A stretch of 64,000 nt of DNA from Ottelia alismoides (Eukaryota; Streptophyta; Magnoliopsida; Alismatales; Hydrocharitaceae): contig JAZKJV010001876.1 in assembly GCA_037367405.1 (NCBI GenBank), positions 1,178,001 to 1,242,000 of the forward strand, read 5' to 3'. Positions 36,312 to 49,508 of the stretch are shown one piece after another (the first letter of the stretch is position 1; each line of letters starts with the position of its first letter). The notes below the pieces were generated by a model. It made no database searches. It saw only the letters and a list, made by a program, of their open reading frames with translations, and was not told where the DNA came from. The translations under genes and the position numbers were made by a program.

Positions 36312-36611
36312 CCACCTATACACTAGTTGGGGTTGGGAGATCGAACCACTGAGAGAGCATCATCTTCTACATCATATCCTTCACCAGCACTCGAGAGGAC
36401 CAGTGTAGAAGCACCCAAGTCTGACGTTTCACCACCTTCATCGGGCAGTTGTAGATCATCATCAGCAAGGGAGAATATAACAGTCGCAAATTCTTCCTCT
36501 TCTCTAGCAGTAGCATCCCATTCTATTTTAGATTTTGTTTTTTCTTCACCTAACTAGTACAACACTATACAGACTGATTCTAGTTGTCCTTTTGTACATG
36601 AGGATTCCACT
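36312..36611 (+). other. A4 gag-protease linker
   Basis: A Ser/Pro-rich stretch (SSSTSYPSPALERTS) with stops joins gag to protease. It has no domain and looks like the acidic/Ser-rich linker of A1 at 1750-2230. Confidence 0.5.
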
Positions 36612-37446
36612 TTGAATGATGGAAATGAACGTTTGCATGTTTATTCTGATTCATTGCCATTTCCTTCTACTCTCAAATCAAACAAAATTCAAAAATTAAA
36701 AACAGCCCTATCTGATATTGGAGTAGTTGAGATCTTACATAACATCTTTTTAAAGATGCCACTCCTTAAGGTTGTGGAATACATGCCTATAGTACAAAAG
36801 GGGATGAAAGAGGAATGCACACAAAAGCATCAACCAAGGAAGAACAGACGAAAGGAATCACAGAAACACAAATCTTGACCATGGCCACAGTTCATGCCAT
36901 CAGTAACCTCCCACCTAAAAAGAAAGACAAGGGAGCACCTCATATCTGTTTCCATATCTCTGATCAAGAATTTGATCATACTCTTCTCGACAGCGGTTCC
37001 TCCATCAATATCATGCCATCCTCTTTAATAACCGAATTTTGATTTGGGCCTCTTAAAACAACCAAGATAATCCTTCAGTTTGCTGATGGATCGATTAAGA
37101 GACCAAGAGGCATTTTAGAGGACGTTATTGTAACGGTGCAGGGACTGAAATTTCCTGTTGATTTTGTTGTCATGGATATGGACACACATGCACCATTACA
37201 CCATATGTCGATCATATTAGGTCGATCATTCCTCCGAACGGCCGAAGCAGCAGTTGATTATGGTAGTGGAGAGATCATCTTTCACTCTCGCAGTGACAAG
37301 GTGAAAATTGATACGATCTCTGATCCTAGACCATCACCACCACCTGCAGCAGATGAGACAGAGAAAGATATATCAGAGCCAAATGACTATGATTTTCTTG
37401 CTTTCAAAGAGACAGATCTTTTCAAAGAGACAGATCTTTCCAGTCA
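36612..37446 (+). pseudogene. pro: A4 aspartic protease
   Basis: The upstream block (VVEYMPIVQKGMKEEC, ILTMATVHAI) leads into HTLLDSGSSINIMP at about 36980-37015. The catalytic D-S-G is intact, with D at 36989-36991. A TGA at about 37040 (EF-stop-FGPL, where A1 has LELGPL) interrupts the domain. It resumes with DGSIKRPRGILEDV, then the second conserved loop SIILGRSFLRTAEAAVDYG (about 37198-37265). A short duplicated ETDLFKETDLS lies at the C-terminal end. The break makes the product inactive as it stands. Confidence 0.86.
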
Positions 37447-38500
37447 TCCTCATCTCGTAGTTGACCGCTAAACAAGAATCTCATGTGCTGGAGGTTTTTG
37501 AGAGAAACTGTAAGGCCATAGGATGTAATATCTCTGATCTCCGTGGGATTAATCCAGCTTTGTGCTCGCATCATATCTATCTAGAGGATTACTGTAAACC
37601 CTCCCGTGAATGTCAGCACCGTCTAAATCCAAATCTAAGGGAGGTTGTCATGAAGAAGATTAGAAAATGGTGTGATGCTAGATTTATATCCCATTCCAGA
37701 TTCCAAGTGGTTCAGCCCTTTACATGTGGTCCTGAAGAAATCCAGGATTACTATCTTAAAGAATGATCGTGGTGAGGAGATTCCAACTCGGGTACCTACT
37801 TCATGGCATGTCCGAGTAGATTACCGACGTCTGAACTCAACTACCAAGAAGGATCACTTTCCACTGCCCTTTATTGATAGGATTATTTAGAGGTTGGCAG
37901 GGAAAGAGTTCTTTTTCTTCTTGGATAGGTACTTGGGATACAACCAAGTTGCTATCGTTCCTGAGGATCAGGAGAAAACTACTTTCACTTGTCCGTTTGG
38001 CAGCTATGCCTTTAGACGGATGCCCTTTGGATTGTGTAGCGCTCCCGCTACATTCCAAATGTCTATGTTGGACGTTTTTGCTGACATGGTGGGTAGTTTC
38101 CTTGAGGTGTTCATGGATGATTTCTCGGTATACAAGGATAGTTTTGACACATGTCTTGCTCATTGAGACCGAGTTCTTCAATGTTGCTATGAGGTAAACC
38201 TAGTGCTCTCGTGGGAGAGGAGTCACTTTACGGTGACTAATGGGATTGTATTGGGTCGTGTCATATCCAAACATGGTATGGAGTTTGACCCGGCTAAGAT
38301 TTATGTGATTTCCAAGTTAGACACACCGCAGAATTTAAAGCAGTTGAGGTCAATTCTGGGACACGTAGGATTCTATAGGCAATTTATAAAGGACTTCAGC
38401 AAAATCACTAGACCGTTGACTAAGCTTCTATGTAAGGAGACTTATTTTGTTGTCGACAAGAAAGTCCTCCTTGCATTAAATCAGATGAAAGAGATGGTTA
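37447..38500 (+). pseudogene. A4 reverse transcriptase
   Basis: Motifs in order: NPNLREVVMKKIRKW, WFSPLHVVLKKS (shifted frame), WHVRVDYRRLNSTTKKDHFP, FRRMPFGLCSAPATFQ, and FMDDFSVY with both catalytic aspartates at about 38110-38121. A frameshift near 37680, a TAG at 37888 and a TGA after CLAH (38164) break the frame. The thumb and connection continue as GIVLGRVISKHGMEFDP and LRSILGHVGFYRQFIKDFS. Confidence 0.9.
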
Positions 38501-38935
38501 CTAGTGCTCCTTTCCTACATCCACCTAATTGGTCTCTTCCTTTCGAGATCATGACGGATGCCTTAGACTTCACAATTGGAGCTGTTTTAGGATAGAGAAG
38601 GGATGTGATACCATTTTCTATACACTATGCTAGCAAGACTATAAAATAAGCACAACGAAACTATACATTTACAGAGAAAGAGAATTTTACAGTTGTGTTT
38701 GGGCTAGAGAAGTCCATATCTTACCTCATCGATTCCCATGTTATTGTATACACGGATCACACTACCATACGCTATTTGCAGGAAAAGAAGGATGCCAAAC
38801 CACGCCTTATTAGATGGATCCTTCTTCTCTAGGAATTTGATTTAGAGATTCGAGATAAACCTGGAGTGAAAAAAATTGTAGAAGATCACCTTTTGCGTAT
38901 CATGGATGCAGAGACCTCTGAGCAGAACATGATCC
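38501..38935 (+). pseudogene. A4 RNase H
   Basis: D in MTDALDFTIGAVLG, E in [17 protein letters not shown] and D in [12 protein letters not shown] are present. Three stops interrupt it: TAG after GAVLG, TAA after SKTIK, and TAG in the segment RWILLL-stop-EFDLE. The second and third probably derive from CAA/CAG or CGA codons. Confidence 0.88.
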
Positions 38936-40316
38936 CTATTTCTGAAACCTTTCCAGATGTGGCCATTTTTTTTGTGGACTCACTCCCATGGTATGGTGAT
39001 ACTGTGAACTATCTTGTCTCCAAGAAAGTTCCACAAGATTGTCTGAAGTACAAGGTAGACAGATTTATGTCAAAGATTCATTATTACCAGTGGAGGATCC
39101 GTTCCTATTTCACAAGGGTGTGGATTGTATGTGGAGAAGGTTCATTCCTCAAGAGGAACACACCAGTGTACTTCAGCACTGTCACAAATTATAATATAGT
39201 GGGCATCATTCGGGGAAACGCATGATAGCAAAAGTTTTACAGAGTGGCCTATGATGGCCCACTTTGTTTAAGGATAATACTGAGTATGTTCAAGGTTGTA
39301 CTGACTGTCAGAAAATGGGAGGAACCATTGGTTCCAAAGGTACCATGTGCCTAAGATACATACAGATTTATGATGTTTTTGATGCTTGGGGTATAGACTT
39401 CATGGGCCCATTTCCTGTCAATCACGGATTCTAGCACATACTGCTCGTTGTGGATTATGTTAGTCGATGGGTGGAGGCTATCCCCACCTGAGCTGCATAT
39501 AATCGTACTGTGTGTTTCTTTCTCAAGGACCATATTATTGCACTATTTGGGTTTCCCAAAATATTGATTTTAGATGGGGGAAGCCATTTCATTAATAGAG
39601 AAGTAAAGAAACTTGTGAAGGAGTACGTCATTGAGCACAGAGTTGTGTCTCCTTACCACCCCCAGACTAATGACTTGGCATAAATTTCAAATAGGGAGAT
39701 AAAGATGATATTGATAAAAATTGTACGTCCAGATAAGAAGAACTAGTCCCAGATGCTTGATTCGGTTCTATGGACTTATCAGACGGTGTACAAGTCTCCT
39801 TTGGGTATGTCTCCCTACAAATTGGTGTATGGAAAGCCTTGCCACCTGCTAGTGGAATTATTTCACAAATCTTTATGGGCACTCCGTGTATGCAATCTTG
39901 ATTATGAGAAGGCAGGAAAGAACATGAAGTTAGATCTGAATAAAAAACTGGAACTCCGAAACTTTGCATATGGTAATTCACTCATATAAAAGGAGAAAGT
40001 CAAGCGTTGGCATGATTAACACATTAGAAGGAAGACTTTCTCTCCTAATCAAAAAGTTTGGTTATTTGATGCTAAGTAGAAGTTGTTTCTAGGAAAATTG
40101 AAAAGCAAATGGTCAGGACCGTTCATCATGAGAGTTGTACGTGACAATGGAAGTATTGTCATATATGGGTTGTCATCTGACGCACAACCATTTGTTGTGA
40201 ACGGACAGTTGCTGAAGCCATATCTAAATCATGATACATTCCTATTTGTTGTGGATTCTATATATGTGGTATCAGAAAATGATCTTTTGATTCTATCTTC
40301 TACATATGATACATGA
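38936..40316 (+). pseudogene. A4 integrase
   Basis: The linker (SKIHYYQW) leads to the zinc region GCTDCQKMGGTIG near 39290. The core has D1 in YDVFDAWGIDFMGPFP (about 39370-39415) and D2 in PKILILDGGSHFINRE (about 39555-39600). At the third acidic position the sequence PYHPQTNDLA is followed by TAA (39681-39683) and then ISNREIK, so the catalytic glutamate codon is a stop, as in A1. The C-terminal domain (KLKSKWSGPFIMRVVRDNG, FVVNGQLLKPYL) is intact to 40316. At least six further stops lie in the core. Confidence 0.9.
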
Positions 40317-40400
40317 GCTGACTACCTCTTGTATATCCTTTCGTTTCATTCTTTATTCTCCCGTTTTATCGTTCACCCCTTTTCCATGTGTAATTATATG

Positions 40401-40780
40401 CTATACTTAGGATGTGCTTTATCCTAAGTATAGGGGGTGAAGGATTCATGTTGTTCATATTTGTCCTATTCATCACTCATGTTTCTGCCTATACTTAGGG
40501 ATACTCTACCCTATGTATAGGGGGTGATGTTGTTCATATCGTGTTTTTTGTATTTTCCATTGAGTCTGTATATTCTCTTCATTGGTTTTCCCTTTTGTAA
40601 ACTCTAATATACTTAGGATTACTTGATCCTAAGTATAGGGGGATCACCGACTTCTTTTCTTTTTATCTTTTCTTTGATTCGTTGTAGCATAGGAGTCTTT
40701 TCACTTTTCTATACTTAGCATGAGTTATGTCTTCCTTTGTCGCTCTCTGATCACTATGACATAGTTCTAGCTAAGTATAG
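40401..40780 (+). repeat. A4 hairpin array (four stem-loops)
   Basis: 40401-40413/40421-40433 (CTATACTTAGGAT / ATCCTAAGTATAG, perfect). 40488-40500/40509-40521 (CCTATACTTAGGG / CCCTATGTATAGG, one mismatch). 40608-40619/40626-40637 (TATACTTAGGAT / ATCCTAAGTATA, perfect). The long hairpin pairs 40709-40731 with 40758-40780. The first three are followed by a run of at least four G. The array begins 85 bases after the integrase stop. Confidence 0.93.
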
Positions 40781-41697
40781 CGGTGTCGTATATACGTATG
40801 TATTGTATATATATTGTAGACATAACTTGTATTTTTTAAAATAATTATTTTGGGTATATGTATACAATTTTTAAAATCCACGTGTGTAAAAAAAACTAAA
40901 CTAAAAAAACAAAAACAAAAAAACAACTCCTGTATATACTTGTGTATATTTTACTAACCCTTTCCCTTAAAGAATCCCTGAAAATTACAAAAACAAAAGT
41001 CTATAAAAATTTGCATATTTAAAACTCCTTATGTGCATGTTGCACCTTGTATATACTTTCAAAAAAAGTGTGGAAAAATGCAGAATCTCCAAAAGTGGAC
41101 ATGCCTGATTGAAAAATAAAATGCATGTCGGAGTGTATATACAAGGATAATATATATATAATAAGAGCTTCAAAGTCAATCTTTTTTGTAAGCATGCATC
41201 GGATGACTTGACTACACTGGTCATGCATACAAGGATAGGTACTACACCGGTTACCGTCCATTCTTTTCTCCACACGCTCTTCTTGAGTTGGTTGTACTTG
41301 AACTTAGAAGGGAATATCTCTGCTCCTCAAGGAAAGAGTTGCAAGACCGGGGAACTAGAGTTACCTTGTTGAGGGAGGTTGTTTCTTTGCTACTTTTAAG
41401 AGGGCGAGCTATATCTCACTTACACCGTACAAGTAAATATTCATAGTCACAAGAATTTGTGTATGAAGACATGTTCTGACATGACTGTTGAGGTGACCTG
41501 AATAGGAGTTTTGTGGAACTTAGAGGCTGTTACATTTTAAATCCATCTCCCATTAAGGTTCCGACAAAGATATGACGGAGCTCCAAACTACAATTTTATG
41601 AAGGAAATTTTAGTACTCATATTGTCTTAACTTCTTTATTTTTCCTTCCTTTTTTTCTTCTATTCACTTATTCTTTCAAATAAATCATTACTAAGGG
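40781..41697 (+). other. A4 3' untranslated region
   Basis: Non-coding and alignable by eye with A2 17830-18330: GTGGACATGCCTG (41095), GGATGACTTGACTACA, TGGTCATGCAT, TCCATTCTTTTC, CTTGAGTTGG (41284) and CTTACACCGTACAAG (41420). The minus-strand ORFs at 41019-41275 are a by-product of this block. Confidence 0.65.
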
Positions 41698-41723
41698 ACT
41701 AGCAAAGGTAAAGCATAGGGGGA
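41698..41723 (+). promoter_or_regulatory. A4 polypurine-like tract
   Basis: ACTAGCAAAGGTAAAGCAT then AGGGGGA abuts the 3' LTR start at 41724. It is equivalent to AGCAAAGGCAAGTATAGGGGG of A2. The upstream arm of the terminal hairpin is decayed. Confidence 0.78.
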
Positions 41724-43706
41724 TGATGAATATGCGATTTAACATCTTTATTCATTTATTTTAGCTTAAAATCCCATATAAAACACTTTTATATTAAACT
41801 AAATCCATGTTCTTACTAATTTGCATCTGTGTGTATATTTGTATATTATTTTAACCTAAAATAAATAAATAAAGAAAGAAGGAAAAATAAAGAAAAGAAA
41901 AGAAGACTGTATATATGTAATAGATACATGCTAATACGAACCCTGAAAGAAGGTCAAGATTTGACCTCATCGACCAGGAATAAAGTAGGGAGAGATAAGG
42001 TCCTTAATCAGAAAATCCAAAAAAATGTGTGTGTTGTAAATACTTCTCACTTATTATGTAAATCTGTATAAAATTAACATTATTTTACTTGTATATAAAT
42101 TGACTTTAAATAAAATAATTTTTAAAACAAAAGTTGTAAATAAAAATGTTTGCTAAATAATAAAAATAATTGCACAATGAAATTATGTATATAATAAAAG
42201 TAACCACATCTGGAAAATGCCATTAAGCGATAATTGAAAAATCAATTCCGGCTCCAAGATTGAACCAAACTCACTTCCATTGTATTCTAAATTAAATTAT
42301 CTTTAAAATGTTTGTGATTTCATAATTTTTGGATTTACGATTGAATTCTGGAGTGGTTTGTGCAATTTTGCATCTATTTTTACATATTGTATTTTTAAAT
42401 ATTTGTAAATATTTTTACTAATTGTTTATAATAAAAATAAAAATAAATTTTTTAAAACAAAAAATAATAATTTGCTTATTTACCCATGTATATAATGTCA
42501 TATATATATATACCATATGTATATATTTAATTCTCTTAACTAACTACCACAAAAAATTAAGATTTAATTTTTAAATAAATAAAGTGATGAAAATACAAAA
42601 AATAGTTAATTTTTGTAAATATTTTTTAAGCACTAATTGATTTTATCTATATATCATTTCAAATTTCTTTTTCTCTTATCTCCTATCCTCATCGAAAAAC
42701 TTAAAAAAACAAATTTCATTTTATCTATTAATATGGCTCCTCGTCCCTCTTTTCAACTTGATCAATCTTTGGTAAGAGGAGCCCGATCTCCGAGAGTCTT
42801 CTTCTCATAGAAGGGTGCCTAGCCTCCGAGCCGTCCGGTGACAGCGAGTCAGCCTTCGTCAAGGCGATCACGGTATTTTTCCACTCCTAAGGTGAGATCC
42901 ACATTTTCTTCTTATTTTTCATCTATATTAACCTTAATTTTATTTTTTACATTTTAATTCATTTTCATTTTTTATTTAGATCTTAGAATCCACCATCATG
43001 ATTTGATTCACCTAATCTGATATTTCATCTCACTTTCTCAATTTCTATGCATTTTTTTATCTCGCACGATCTCCCACCTCCAACCACGTACGATGGTTGG
43101 AGATTCGGTTCCATCCGCCATTCCCCTTGGAAATGCACGCATTCACATTTTCCGTGTGATTTTAGGATCGAGTCATCATGCTCGTGCCCTACTTTGTTGA
43201 TAAAAAATTTTTTAAAAAAAGGAAAAAAATATATTGTTTTTCTCTAAAATTTATTTTGCAGAAAAATATAAAAATAAATAAATATTTTTTATAAAAAAAT
43301 CGTTTCTATTTTGTCCAAAAAATATAAAAAAGGTTTTTTAGTGTTTCTGATTTTACAAAAAAAGCCATGCGGGGTGGCCGCCGTCGCCACCACCCTTCTA
43401 GTTGCACCATGCTGTCTAGCGGTGCCTGTCGCTCCACCACGCCCGTTGCACCCTCACCGATTGCTCCTCCACACGGCCATTGTCTTTGTCGGCGCTTCCT
43501 CCGCCCACCAATCTGCCTGAAGAACCACCCCTCGTCGTGCCCCCGCACGAGGCCACTCCACCGTCGACAAGCACCATTGGCCGCCCGTACGACCGCCGTC
43601 CGCGGTATCCGTAAGAGCCTCCCAAATGCATCGCCGCCTGCAACCACCGTCGATCAATATCCCGTGCTAGCCCGTTCGTCCGTGCGAAGAAGAAGTCAAT
43701 CTCTGC
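41724..43706 (+). mobile_element. A4 3' LTR, truncated by S1
   Basis: It starts TGATGAATA-TGC-GATTTAACA and aligns with the 5' LTR from 29152 up to AAGTCAATCTCTG, at about 31130 in the 5' LTR and 43690 here. The sequence then changes to S1. The 42732 copy of the MAPRPSFQLDQSLVRGA ORF and the AG|GTGAGA site at 42892 are conserved with the 5' LTR. Confidence 0.82.
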
Positions 43707-46175
43707 TGACCTCTGAAAAGTCGTGATTAACCCTTCTTAATTCAACCGGATTAGCGACTAAATTTAGTGATGTTCATTGCAGTCGAGTAAAAATGTACTT
43801 ATCAAAACCACTTTAATTGATAGTCAAATGAAACACAAGTAATTTTTTTTTATTTTACGTGGGCAAGCTCAAGGTCGAACTTAGGGAGGCAACTTTTTCC
43901 TTAGACAATTTCGATGTTAAGCTTTCAGGAGAACATTTTTTCGATCTTTTTATGCACTATAGAAAATGCGACGCAATTCAAGCCAAATTCAAGAGTTAAA
44001 ATTTAAAGTATAGTCAAATTAATTCAAAAAATTATGAAACTTGGCCTAAATGTTAAATTCAATCAAAGTAAGCTACTGCATTTTTTTGGAATTTTTCGTC
44101 TCTAAATGGATTTAGTATGAACTAAAAATAAATGCAGGGTAGTTTTTGCAAAATTAATTTAAATAAATATCAAAATAAATCATTTTCATATACAAAAATT
44201 AACCTAGATACTTCTATGTGAGATGAACCCAGGAAAACTACTAGACCTCAAAAATGATTAATTTTAGTCCTGTTAAAAATCAATTAAGCAAAATACTAAT
44301 GAACTTATTAAGGCCTCATTATGCGTGCAAATGATGTGATTTTTGGGCACAAAGTAGAACTACTTAAAGTAGACCTATTGTGATTTATTGGTGATTTTTA
44401 TAGCAACAAGTAATTTAATAATCAATTAAAGACACACAGTGGGCAAAATCTACTAATTTCTACAAAAAGAATTATATTACATCTCGAAGCATTCAAAAAT
44501 GTAACAAGTTTTCACAATGATAGAGCAAGTTTCTCTACAACATGCAATTTTTGAATTAAGAAATGATACTAAATGAGTGTTGAAATAAACGTGTAAACAC
44601 AAGGTGCAAAATGCAATATAGAAAATAAATTGATTAAACATAAATATTCTTGCAGGGACTAAAATGTAATTACCTATAGTGATGAGGGTATGGGAAATTC
44701 TCCTTGAAACCACATGCGCCTCATGTGATGTTGCAGGCGGTGACTGAAATGCAATTTCCAAAACTAGCAGGGGGGCAGATGTAATTCGCCCAATGTCTGC
44801 ATGTGGTTCACGTGATATGCGAGGCTCGGATGGTTTCTCGGACTGCGCTAGAGGCTCGGGAGCTCGGCGCAGGCTCGGGCGTTGCTCGGAAGCTTCAGCT
44901 AGAGGCTCAGATCCGGAGGCAGGCTCGACTGGCTTGTGGCGCTTCGACTAGAGGCTCGGATGCTCCGTGCCTAAAGGTCGGGGAAGAGGCTCGGAGCAGC
45001 TACGTGGCCTCCTGTGGTCCGTATGATCTCAAGGATCCAACAGTATCGGTGCGTCTTGGACGAGGCTACGTGGTGTGTTGTGGATCGTCCGATCAAGATA
45101 ATTGGACAATAACTGCGCGCTTGGTTCCTCCTTGCTACTGCCTCCTGCGGCAGGATTGATTGGGCTCCGCTGAAGGTCTCCTGGCTCTGCCGCCTTCTAT
45201 TGTGCTCGACGAAGCCTCCCAGAAGCTCCTGGATGTCTGGGCGTCATCGTGGAAGTGCAGCAGAGCAGCTGGAGGTTCTGCAGCCTTGATGGATGCTTGG
45301 AAGCCGGAGAAGGATAACCTTGAAGATGCTACGATGAGGGGTCCGTCCAATGTCGAGTTGCTTATATGCAAAGTTAGAAATGTAACCGAGGTGTGCAACG
45401 TGATGTGCATGAAGTTGGGGGTGGGGTCGAGGCCTTGCGGAGTGGAGTGGGTGAATTGCTGTCATGCTCCTCTGTCGTGAATGGCGTAGCAGTGGTCAGA
45501 GGTGCTTGTTGGGTCATGGAGATGAATAGAGAGATACACGGATATGGAAGCTTCGATGCGAAGCTCGATCGATGGTCAGTTTATGGTGGTATTGAGCGAT
45601 GAAGTCAGAGAAATTAAGAGAAAATCAGAGGAGAAGAAGGGGAGGATCGGATAAGAAGAAAAAGGGATTTAACCTGGAGACGATGGACGTGTCACCTATG
45701 TAATGGAAGCTTGAAGCTTCCTGGTCATCGCTCACACCTCATCAAGTGGTGGAGCTCAAGCATCTTAAGGAGCAACTATGGCACAACGAAGGTTCGTCAT
45801 GGGTCTCGCCGGAGAAAAACCTCTGTCTACGCTCGATTTCTGGACAGATCGGAGTATAGAGCTCGAGGGTATCTCGTGCACGGGTGGATGGGGAAAAAGG
45901 TAGCAGGAGGTGGAGTATTTAAAGAGGGAAAGTGGTGGTTCGATGATAGTGGATGAGGTTTGCGTGGGGATTATGGAGAGGAGAAGAGGGAATCATGGAC
46001 GAGGTGGTCTCTAGCGAGGATGAGGGAAGAGTGGGGTTGGTCGTGGAGTATTTATCAAGTGGAGATGGTGGCAGAAGTGGTGAGGGAAATGAAAAGGGGG
46101 AAGTGGGTCGATGAGGTGGACGACGTGGGAGAGAGGATCGACATGAGATGGGTGCGAGGAAGAGGTGTGGCTTAG
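43707..46175 (-). mobile_element. S1: minus-strand LTR of the same superfamily, left part
   Basis: The left end (TGACCTCTGAAAAGTCG on +) is the LTR 3' end. The block ACGTGGGCAAGCTCAAGGTCG near 43858 equals the TTACTTGGGCAAGTCCCAAGG block of N1. A GC-rich segment follows (44800-46170) with spurious ORFs. It stops at the insertion of S2. On the nesting model its continuation is 49514-49521 plus 60991-61308. Confidence 0.68.
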
Positions 46176-49100
46176 TGATAGACCGCCCTCGCACCCTTCG
46201 TTAATTCGAGCAAATTAATTGTCCAAATTAACTTAAAGTCGTTCCTTGCAGTCGGATACGAGAGGGCTAATCAAAAACCACTTAAATTTGATTTGAGTTA
46301 ATTTCAAGCGGAAATTTTTTTACTTGGTGAAGTCCAAGGTCAAACTCAGGGAGGCAGCTGTCTCCATAGGGGAATTCTAAGCAAAGTTATAAGGTTCGAT
46401 TTTCAGAGGGAATTTTTTTTAAGTCTTTTTCGATTTTTTTATGCAAGACACGTGCAAAATCGGCCACTTTAAAAGTTAAATCAGAAATATGATCAAATTA
46501 ACTCCAAAATTTATGAAAATTGGCCAGATTATGAAATGGGATGAAATTAAGCTACTCTAATTTTTTTAGAATTTTCTGATGCACGAATAATAAAAAATGC
46601 AGATTTTAGTGAAAATTATTAAACCAATTTTAATAATTAACAAACGATGATATTTCTAAGAAACAAAATTAATCCAAATAGATCTAATTAAGAGCTATCT
46701 AAATCAACTTGAATTTCGTAAAAACACTTCACGGTTGATTAATTAAAAATCGATTAAGATTTTCACTAAATGATTTTTCTAAGACAAACTATACGTGCAA
46801 ATGATGTGAATTTTGGAAATTTTGTAGCATAAACTTAGATCTACCAATTACGATTTTTTGGAGATTTTTCGTTAAGCAGACAATGCGCAATAAATTAAAC
46901 AATCAAAATGGCCAAAATATTGCAATTTTCCACCAAATTAATTTCAATAAATACTCTGCAAATCAGAAAAATACAAATAATTGCTAAAATGGTAGAGCAA
47001 GAGTTATGCTACACAATGCAACTTTCGAAATTAAAAATGAATGACAACATGATGACTAAATAAATGTGCAAATATAGGGGTATGAATGCAATACAGAAAA
47101 AGAAATATGAGCTGAAATGGAGCACAGGGACTTACATGCAATAATCGGAAACTTGAAATTTTTTTAAGAACTTGCAAAGGGGTGCAAGTGTCCCTTTTGC
47201 AAATTCCCTTTTCTTTATTATGCGATAGACGTCCTCTGCTTTGCGAGATGAACAGGGGAGGAGGAGCTTCTTCGACCGGTTGTGGAGGAGCGCTATGGAT
47301 AAGGCGGATGACGGTTGGCCGTGGGCGAGATGACGCGAGGCTGGCGGTGAGGGAGGGCGCGCTAGCTTGGCGGCGACGTTGGTGGCTGAAGGAGTTGGCT
47401 ACACCCACGCGGATGTGGGAGCTGGGCGCGCGCGCGTCGCGCGCGAGGTGGGAGGACGTGGCGGAGGTCGATGGTGGGCGAGCGAGGAGGCGACCAGCGG
47501 CTCGAGCTGGGCGCAGCCAAGGCGCGTGCGGTCTGGAGGACGAGCGGGTGGCGGTTGGAGCTCAGGGGGAGCAGCCAAGGCCGTGCACAGCCTGGAGGGC
47601 TGTGGAGGGCTGTTGGTGCGCTAAGCTCGACCGCGCAGGCAGGTGGTGTGGCTGAGCCACCGCGGTGAAGCGACAGCCTGGAGGATCTACGATGAGCGGA
47701 GAGGTGGAGGGGCGCTGGTGTGGCCGCACGTGTAGCTCCAGCCGCAGGTGGCTGCGGTTGATGAAGGTTGACGGTCGTTCCGCGGCTGCGGGAGACGGTC
47801 ACGGAGGACGGCCGACACACGGCCAAGGGTCGTCGGGGAAGAGGGCCGTTGGTGGCTGATGGTGATGGTGTGTGTGTGGTGAGGTGATGGGAGGAAGAGG
47901 ACGCGGGGGGGGGGGGGTTTCACCACCTCCCCTGTTTCTCATGCATTTGTTTAAGTGGGCGTAGATAAACCATTAATCGATTGATGAAATTTCGTCGAAA
48001 AATTAATTAAAAGTTACCGTTGCGTTCGCAACATGTGATTTATCCGTTGAAGTGCGATCGGTTTTGTGATTCAGTGGGAGGAAGGTGATGAATCGAGGAG
48101 AGAGAGAGAGTGAGGTGTAATAAAGAAAAAGAAGAAGATGAGAGGTACCTGGAGATGAAGTCGGATTGCCTGGGGATGAAGGAGAGCTCCTTCGATCGTC
48201 GCTCAATGCCGCGGCTGAGGCGGAGCTCGAGCAAGCATCGTGTGAAGCTTGCAGCGGCGAAGGTTGAAATTTCGCCGGATCTCACCAAGAAGGAGTCGTC
48301 TTCGCTCGGAGGGATCTCCCGGAGCTGTGTCACCTTCAGGGAATGTAGAGCTGGGCTTTTTCTCTCAAGTGGCGGATGTTGATGAATGGAGGAGGGGGAG
48401 GACATTATAAAGAGGAAGAGGAGGTTGGAGAAGAGATGGAGAAGGTGGAGAAGATGGGGTGGAATGAGAGGTGTCCAAGGGTGGCCTCTCCCTTAAGTTT
48501 TGGAAGAGTGGGGTGGAATGGGTAGAGGGGGAAGGAGAAGGCGCCACTTGGCGTGCTAGGATGTGGCCATGTGGCTTTATTTAATTAATTGCAAAATCTA
48601 TGGAGTTGACACGTGGTGGCTTCCGGAGAAGCCACGTGTCACTCCGAGAGAAATTCACAACTAAATGTAAACAAAAATCAAAAAGAGATAGCAAAAAGGA
48701 TTAAATCAAAAAAGTGGTCAACACAAATGTTGCTCATCTCGACGAGATCTACAACTTTCGTGAAGCGCCGAAAATCAAACAAGATCATCTGTACAAAAAT
48801 ATATTTTTGGGTGGTACCTTATAGGTATAAAATACCACATTTTATATTTTGCAATTTTTTGTCATTTTTCAATAAGAGAAAAATCAAAATAAAAATAGAG
48901 AAAATATGAGAAGAATATTTACAACTTAATCTAATTTATTTGGATTTTTAATAATGAAGAAAATAAAATGAGAAAATACAGGGGTAAAACGGTCATTATG
49001 TACAATGTACAAAAGGGGCTCAAAACCCAAGTTTTGCATACGAGCTCCGATTTTAGCGAAATTAGTCTTGTTTCGAAGGTCTCTGAATGTATATTACTTT

Positions 49101-49508
49101 AAAAGTGAGTAGACCTAAATCGGACACTGTATGAGAGAGATATGTGCATTTTAAGGTTCATGGTTTCAGACTTGAGTTGGGTTTTATTGGTCAATTCTGC
49201 AAGTTAGTATTTTTTGGATATTTTTCTTTAATTAGTGTTAGTAATATATACACAATAGAGTTGGTTTTATTGCATTTGGAGTTAGTATAAAATATATACA
49301 AATAGGGTATTTTATCTAATATACAGGTGAATATTTATAAGTGAAATTGGCTTCTTATTTAATGCAAATATGAATGCTAAAATGCAGATATTATGCTTGC
49401 ATGCATGAATTTTAATTATGCAAGATAAGGGGAAATATGCATCTAATTACTTGGGAACAAAGCTCTATTTTCAATTTTTAGAGTGATGAATTGCAGATTC
49501 ATCACTTA
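46176..49508 (-). mobile_element. S2: solo LTR
   Basis: It is a single LTR with no internal region on either side. The start palindrome TGATGAATC-TGC-AATTCATCA lies at 49508-49488 (minus) and the 3' end at 46176 (TGATAGACCGCC on +). It is flanked by CTTAG (46171-46175) and CTTAT (49509-49513), which match at four of five bases and fit a 5-bp target duplication. The GC-rich part (47190-47930) holds open frames up to 157 codons with no recognisable protein. G-box inverted repeats (GACACGTGG...CCACGTGTC) lie near 48605-48645. Confidence 0.75.

Larger units (their letters stand above)
29152..43706 (+). mobile_element. A4: near-complete Athila-family element
   Basis: 5' LTR 29152-32736, primer site 32740, leader, gag, protease, RT, RNase H, integrase, four-hairpin array, 3' UTR, polypurine-like tract, and a 3' LTR from 41724 cut at 43706 by S1. 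The two LTRs share long blocks (for example CCGAACCCCGAGAGAAGG-type and GGAATAAAGTAGGG regions) with many substitutions, so the insertion is old. All frames contain stops. It interrupts the A3 RNase H-integrase junction. The total of about 14.5 kb, counting the truncated 3' LTR, is long for Athila because the LTRs are about 3.6 kb. Confidence 0.87.

Noticed and set aside
44803..45480. ORFs of 106-118 codons after 44800, considered as a host gene exon
   Set aside because: They lie in the GC-rich part of S1, which aligns in position with the GC-rich part of the other LTRs, and no domain is recognisable.
47182..47826. Overlapping open frames of up to 157 codons on both strands
   Set aside because: They lie in the GC-rich part of LTR S2. 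Open frames on both strands, Ala/Arg/Gly or Pro/Ser/Arg composition and lack of motifs indicate base composition rather than a gene.
47905..47917. Run of 13 G
   Set aside because: A simple homopolymer in a GC-rich LTR. No four-tract G-quadruplex pattern around it that I can support.
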